A stretch of 64,000 bases of DNA from assembly GCA_017937765.1 (NCBI GenBank), contig JAGBCY010000027.1, positions 18,422 to 82,421 on the forward strand, in the 5' to 3' direction. Positions 60,881 to 64,000 of the stretch are shown here, one piece after another. The first letter of the stretch is position 1. Every line of letters begins with the position of its first letter. Made by a program: the position numbers and the translations under genes. Source of the stretch: Alistipes sp. GTDB taxonomy: Bacteria; Bacteroidota; Bacteroidia; Bacteroidales; Rikenellaceae. Below the pieces are notes generated by a model that saw only the letters and a program-made list of their open reading frames with translations, made no database searches and had not been told where the DNA came from.

Positions 60881-63301
60881 ATGAAAAACGTAAAGTTTTT
60901 ATTCGTGGCTCTGATCCTGGCTGTGGGGTTTGCATCGTGCGAGAAGGAGCCATCGCCCGAGCCCGTGAAGCCGATAATCGAGTTTGAGGCTACGGAGGTG
61001 GGCATTGATGCCTATGGTACTCCCAGTAGTCTGATATACTCAATCAAGAACATCGAGGAGGGCGTAGCCGATAAGCTCACCGCTACCTACGACGCCAGCT
61101 GGCTCAGCGTGGAGATTGGCGATGACGCCGTCACCCTCTCTGCCGAACGTAACGAGGCTGAGTCGCACCGCACGGCTGACGTCGTGTTTAGCTACAAGGG
61201 TGCTGACGATGTCACGGTACGAGTGCTTCAAGCTGGAGGTGCCGAGGAGGATATCGCAAAGGTTGAGATCGAGGTTACATCGGTGGACTCGACAATGATC
61301 ACCTTCAACGTCACGGCGTCGCATCCCGACCTCACGTGGATACCTATGGTTACGTATAGTAAGTACTGGACCGAACCTGTCAACGATGAGGAGATATATA
61401 TCTACGACCTCGAGTACTTCAAGTACTTGGCCGAGAACTACGGCGTGAGCCTCGAGGAGTTCCTCTCGGAGATGCTCGGCAAGGGTTCGCAGGAGGGTAT
61501 CGTCATCGAGCGTCTCGATCCCGAGACCGAGTATGTCATCTATGTCTATGGCCTTGCTCTCGATGGCACACGTCTTACCGATGTCGTTTGGACTACGGCG
61601 ACGACTGCCGAGGCTTATGAGGGTGATGTAACCTTCGAGTTCGATATCAAGGAAGAGAACTACGTTATGGAGTTCGTTGTGACGCCTTCGCACCTCGGTG
61701 TCGACTTCTACTATGGTGTTGCCAGCGAGGCCGAGATCGCACAGTGGAAGGCCGAGACGGGTGGCGACGATTTGGTTGCTGCAATCCAGTATGGCGATAT
61801 CGAGTACACTATGCAGCTCTTGATGGACTACAACTTCATCGACGAACGTATCGACTACTACGATATGTTCAACTGCTACAACGTTGTGGATGATGGCTGG
61901 GCCGAGGTAAATGCCGGCACGAAGTATATCCTCTACGCTGCTAAGTGGAACGAAAACTGTGAGCTTCAGGGCCCGGTATCTACCGCTGAGTACACAACAC
62001 CGCGTGCCAACCTCTCGGATAACGTCATCACGCTCGATATCACCGAGATTACCCAGTCGTCGGTATCTGTCGAGATGACCACCACGAACAACGATCCCTA
62101 TGTCGTATTGCCCGTGAGATCGGATGTCATCGAGGGTATGACCGACGAGGAGATCTATGCCTTTGTTGTGGATGAGTATAGCGTGCTTGTCAACGAGTAT
62201 ACCTTCTACGGCAACTGGTCAAAGACCTTTGGTCGTATGCGTCCGGGTACCGAATACACCATCCTTGCCTTTGGTAACCTTGCAGGTGTGCAGACCACCG
62301 ATATGATTAAGCGCGAGATCTCGACCATTGAGTCGGGTGATCCGAAGGATTGTACCTTCGAGACGCTCTGCGTTCCTGGTGCCGATAACGTATGGCTCGA
62401 GATAATCCCCTCGGATAAGGGTCACCACTACTTCTACGAGATCTATCCTGCCGACTACACCGAGGAGGATGCCAAGTCGTTCATCCGCTATGTCATCAGC
62501 GAGGACTACGAGGGTAGCGTCGCAGCCTTCTCATCGTGGCGATTGTATCAGGGCGACCTCACAACCACCGAAGAGGGTCTTACTCCCACGACCGACTATA
62601 AGCTCGGTATCATCATTATGGACTACGACACGGGTGAGTTCCTTAGTGATATGTATTTTAGCGAGGTGTTTACCACTACGGAGATGACCTATGCCGATGT
62701 CTCTATCACGGTGAATTGGGATAAGTACTACGACGCCAACGAGTTGTGCGACGCTGGCTATACGCAGTTTAACAGTAGCAAGGGCAACTGCATCGTGCCT
62801 ATATCGCTGGATATCGTGGGCGACTACTCGGAGTACTACTTCGCATTCTTCAACCGCGACCTTACCGACGAGGTGCTCTATCCCGACGACATCTTCTATC
62901 AGGAGCTCCAGAACAACGGCTTCAGCCAGAAGAACATCATCATTGACCTGCCGTATGATCAGGAGATGACGGCAACGGCCGTGGTCTACGACTTGGGATA
63001 TAAGCCCGGTAAGATATTCCGTAAGGTGGTAACCTTCACGAAGGAGGGTGCTTCGCCCGCCAGCGAGTTCGGTGGTTCGAAGCAGTCGCTGCTAATCCCG
63101 CAGTCGCTCGTCGTTGTCGAGGAGCCAGAGGTTGAGACCGTAGGCTCGGAGCGCGATGTGCAACTTTTGTACAACGACGATGAGGCTATGAAGCACGAGG
63201 CTCGTGCCTTTGTTCGCGAGCTACGTCTGGAGAAGGCTCTCGGTGAGGTTGAGCGTCGCACGGAGGATATGGATAGCTTCCGCCGCCGTATGGTGCGATA
63301 A
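60881..63301 (+). CDS. Surface lipoprotein, BACON-like N-terminal domain and repeated beta domains
   Basis: This 806-residue protein has a lipobox (AVGFASCEKEP, Cys at about 20). A BACON-like domain follows (DAYGTPSSLIYSIKN...YDASWLSVEIGDDAVTLSAERN...RTADVVFSYKGADDVTVRVLQAG, about 40-125). Several Fn3-like repeats marked by LDPETEYVIYVYGLAL, NAGTKYILYAAKWN and RPGTEYTILAFGNL come next. The last 60 residues are a charged helix (HEARAFVRELRLEKALGEVE), unusual for this kind of protein. No enzyme motif is evident. BACON proteins often bind mucin or glycans; no glycan-use gene is nearby, so the ligand is unknown. Confidence 0.82.
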   Translation: MKNVKFLFVALILAVGFASCEKEPSPEPVKPIIEFEATEVGIDAYGTPSSLIYSIKNIEEGVADKLTATYDASWLSVEIGDDAVTLSAERNEAESHRTADVVFSYKGADDVTVRVLQAGGAEEDIAKVEIEVTSVDSTMITFNVTASHPDLTWIPMVTYSKYWTEPVNDEEIYIYDLEYFKYLAENYGVSLEEFLSEMLGKGSQEGIVIERLDPETEYVIYVYGLALDGTRLTDVVWTTATTAEAYEGDVTFEFDIKEENYVMEFVVTPSHLGVDFYYGVASEAEIAQWKAETGGDDLVAAIQYGDIEYTMQLLMDYNFIDERIDYYDMFNCYNVVDDGWAEVNAGTKYILYAAKWNENCELQGPVSTAEYTTPRANLSDNVITLDITEITQSSVSVEMTTTNNDPYVVLPVRSDVIEGMTDEEIYAFVVDEYSVLVNEYTFYGNWSKTFGRMRPGTEYTILAFGNLAGVQTTDMIKREISTIESGDPKDCTFETLCVPGADNVWLEIIPSDKGHHYFYEIYPADYTEEDAKSFIRYVISEDYEGSVAAFSSWRLYQGDLTTTEEGLTPTTDYKLGIIIMDYDTGEFLSDMYFSEVFTTTEMTYADVSITVNWDKYYDANELCDAGYTQFNSSKGNCIVPISLDIVGDYSEYYFAFFNRDLTDEVLYPDDIFYQELQNNGFSQKNIIIDLPYDQEMTATAVVYDLGYKPGKIFRKVVTFTKEGASPASEFGGSKQSLLIPQSLVVVEEPEVETVGSERDVQLLYNDDEAMKHEARAFVRELRLEKALGEVERRTEDMDSFRRRMVR

Positions 63302-63323
63302 CTTCGAATATATATAATGTAGA

Positions 63324-63362
63324 TGTTACCTCGGGTTTCTTGCCCGAGGTAACATTTTTTTA
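63324..63362 (+). terminator. Terminator of the BACON-like lipoprotein gene
   Basis: TGTTACCTCGGG (63324-63335) and CCCGAGGTAACA (63343-63354) form a perfect 12-bp stem, followed by seven T residues. Confidence 0.92.
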
Positions 63363-63460
63363 TGCGTATCTCGAAATTAAATTCAGGGGTTAAAAATGCG
63401 TTAACTGATTGATTGATAAGCGATTGACTGTTTTGCTGAAAAAAAAGATTCTGAGAGGTG

Positions 63461-63513
63461 TTGTAACTGTTAAAAAATGTGTATCTTTGCAGGCCCGAAA
63501 TAGTTGTTTCGGG
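63461..63513 (+). promoter_or_regulatory. Promoter and 5' hairpin of rplM
   Basis: TTG at 63461-63463, an 18-base spacer and TATCTTTG at 63482-63489. CCCGAAA (63494-63500) and TTTCGGG (63507-63513) form a hairpin at the expected 5' end. A 9-codon ORF, 63515-63544, lies in the leader in the same frame as rplM. Confidence 0.6.
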
Positions 63514-63556
63514 AATGGATTACAATAAATTAAGTATTAACTAAACTTTTAACAAA

Positions 63557-64000
63557 GTGGATTCAAAGAGTTACAAGACAGTCTCGGTCAAGGCAGAGGA
63601 CGCTCAGAAGGAGTGGTTCGTCATTGACGCTACGAACGAGATTTTGGGACGTCTTGCATCGCAGGTGGCTAAGATCCTCCGCGGCAAGAACAAGCCCAGC
63701 TACACCCCCCACACAAACTGCGGTGACTATGTTATCGTAATCAATGCGGATAAGGTGAAGCTCACGGGCGCAAAGATGACCGATAAGGTCTACACACGTT
63801 ACACTGGCTTCCCCGGTGGTCAGCGTTTTGCTACACCTGAGGATTTCTTGACAACAGGCAAGAAGCCCCAGTTCGTTGTTGAGCACGCTGTACGTGGTAT
63901 GTTGCCTAAGACCCGTCTGGGCGAGGCAATTATGAAGAATTTGAAGGTTTATGCTGGCGCAGAGCATCCTCACGCTGCACAGAACCCCAAGGAGATTTAG
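63557..64000 (+). CDS. rplM: 50S ribosomal protein L13 (GTG start)
   Basis: This 147-residue protein carries KEWFVIDATNEILGRLASQVAKILRGK, YTPHTNCGDYVIVINADKVKLTGAK, TGFPGGQRF and VRGMLPKTRLGEAIMKNLKVYAGAEHPH, the whole L13 family pattern. The stop TAG is at 63998-64000, so it is complete. Translation starts at GTG; no in-frame ATG lies between the leader stop (63542-63544) and the L13 body. rpsI is expected just beyond the window. L13 binds 23S rRNA early in 50S assembly. Confidence 0.95.
   Translation: MDSKSYKTVSVKAEDAQKEWFVIDATNEILGRLASQVAKILRGKNKPSYTPHTNCGDYVIVINADKVKLTGAKMTDKVYTRYTGFPGGQRFATPEDFLTTGKKPQFVVEHAVRGMLPKTRLGEAIMKNLKVYAGAEHPHAAQNPKEI

Overview
The window is ordinary chromosome from a Bacteroidales bacterium, most like Rikenellaceae/Alistipes (inference). 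It shows Bacteroidetes-type promoters (TAnnTTTG at -7, TTTG or TTG about 19-20 bases upstream), few Shine-Dalgarno sequences, a fused MurF-alanine racemase, and families largely restricted to the phylum (DUF4923, DUF3127, BACON-type lipoproteins, MCE plus LptD next to an amidase). Moderate GC with heavy use of GAG/CTC codons leaves many long antisense frames open; these are not genes. No prophage, insertion sequence, CRISPR array or plasmid gene is visible.

Layout. 1-2578 (minus): a HyfB-like proton-pumping subunit cut by the window edge, and rsmE. 2628-7102 (plus): two tandem M3 peptidases, followed by two back-to-back palindromic repeats. 7523-11205 (minus): purC and lptD. 11358-25680 (plus): a long run of amidase, MCE protein, mutS2, murF-alr, RsmI-like methylase, grpE, dnaJ, a membrane protein, mutL, rhomboid protease and an endonuclease/phosphatase-fold protein. 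25870-26527: rpmI-rplT without infC. 26733-31355 (minus): unknown protein, flavin reductase, rnhA, valS. 31356-32237: a gene-free AT-rich stretch. 32238-38894 (plus): OPT transporter, pepT, NAD synthetase, two DUF4923 proteins. 39065-41497 (minus): ispD, a PNPOx-like protein, M23 lipoprotein. 41710-46534 (plus): lpxK, ssb, a large surface lipoprotein. 46646-48021 (minus): DciA-like protein and recF. 48205-49330 (plus): a TPR protein and a degenerate lumazine-synthase-like protein. 49513-54307 (plus): a five-gene unit of alpha/beta hydrolase, membrane-anchored Mur ligase, D-Ala-D-Ala-type ligase, radical SAM protein and DUF3127 protein. 54569-56272 (minus): acyl-CoA ligase. 56570-64000 (plus): tRNA-Arg, zinc-ribbon membrane protein, Bax-inhibitor-like protein, Na/Pi cotransporter, BACON-like lipoprotein, rplM.

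Cell-envelope construction dominates: LPS export (lptD, lpxK), peptidoglycan (amidase, murF-alr, M23, a second MurF-like/Ddl pair), lipid traffic (MCE) and surface lipoproteins. Around these sit DNA maintenance (mutS2, mutL, recF, dciA-like, ssb, rnhA) and translation genes.

The most unusual content is (i) a family of about 105-131 bp nested hairpins with a conserved apical motif on differing but complementary arms, three of which begin inside the stop codon of the preceding gene; (ii) gene-end arrays of degenerate 7-bp repeats, one running 17 units in strict register; (iii) the hydrolase/membrane MurF/Ddl unit, whose Mur ligase replaces the usual substrate-binding domain with membrane segments; (iv) a RibH-like protein that has lost the lumazine-synthase active-site motifs; and (v) promoter arrangements including a perfect palindromic divergent promoter and three likely leaderless genes.
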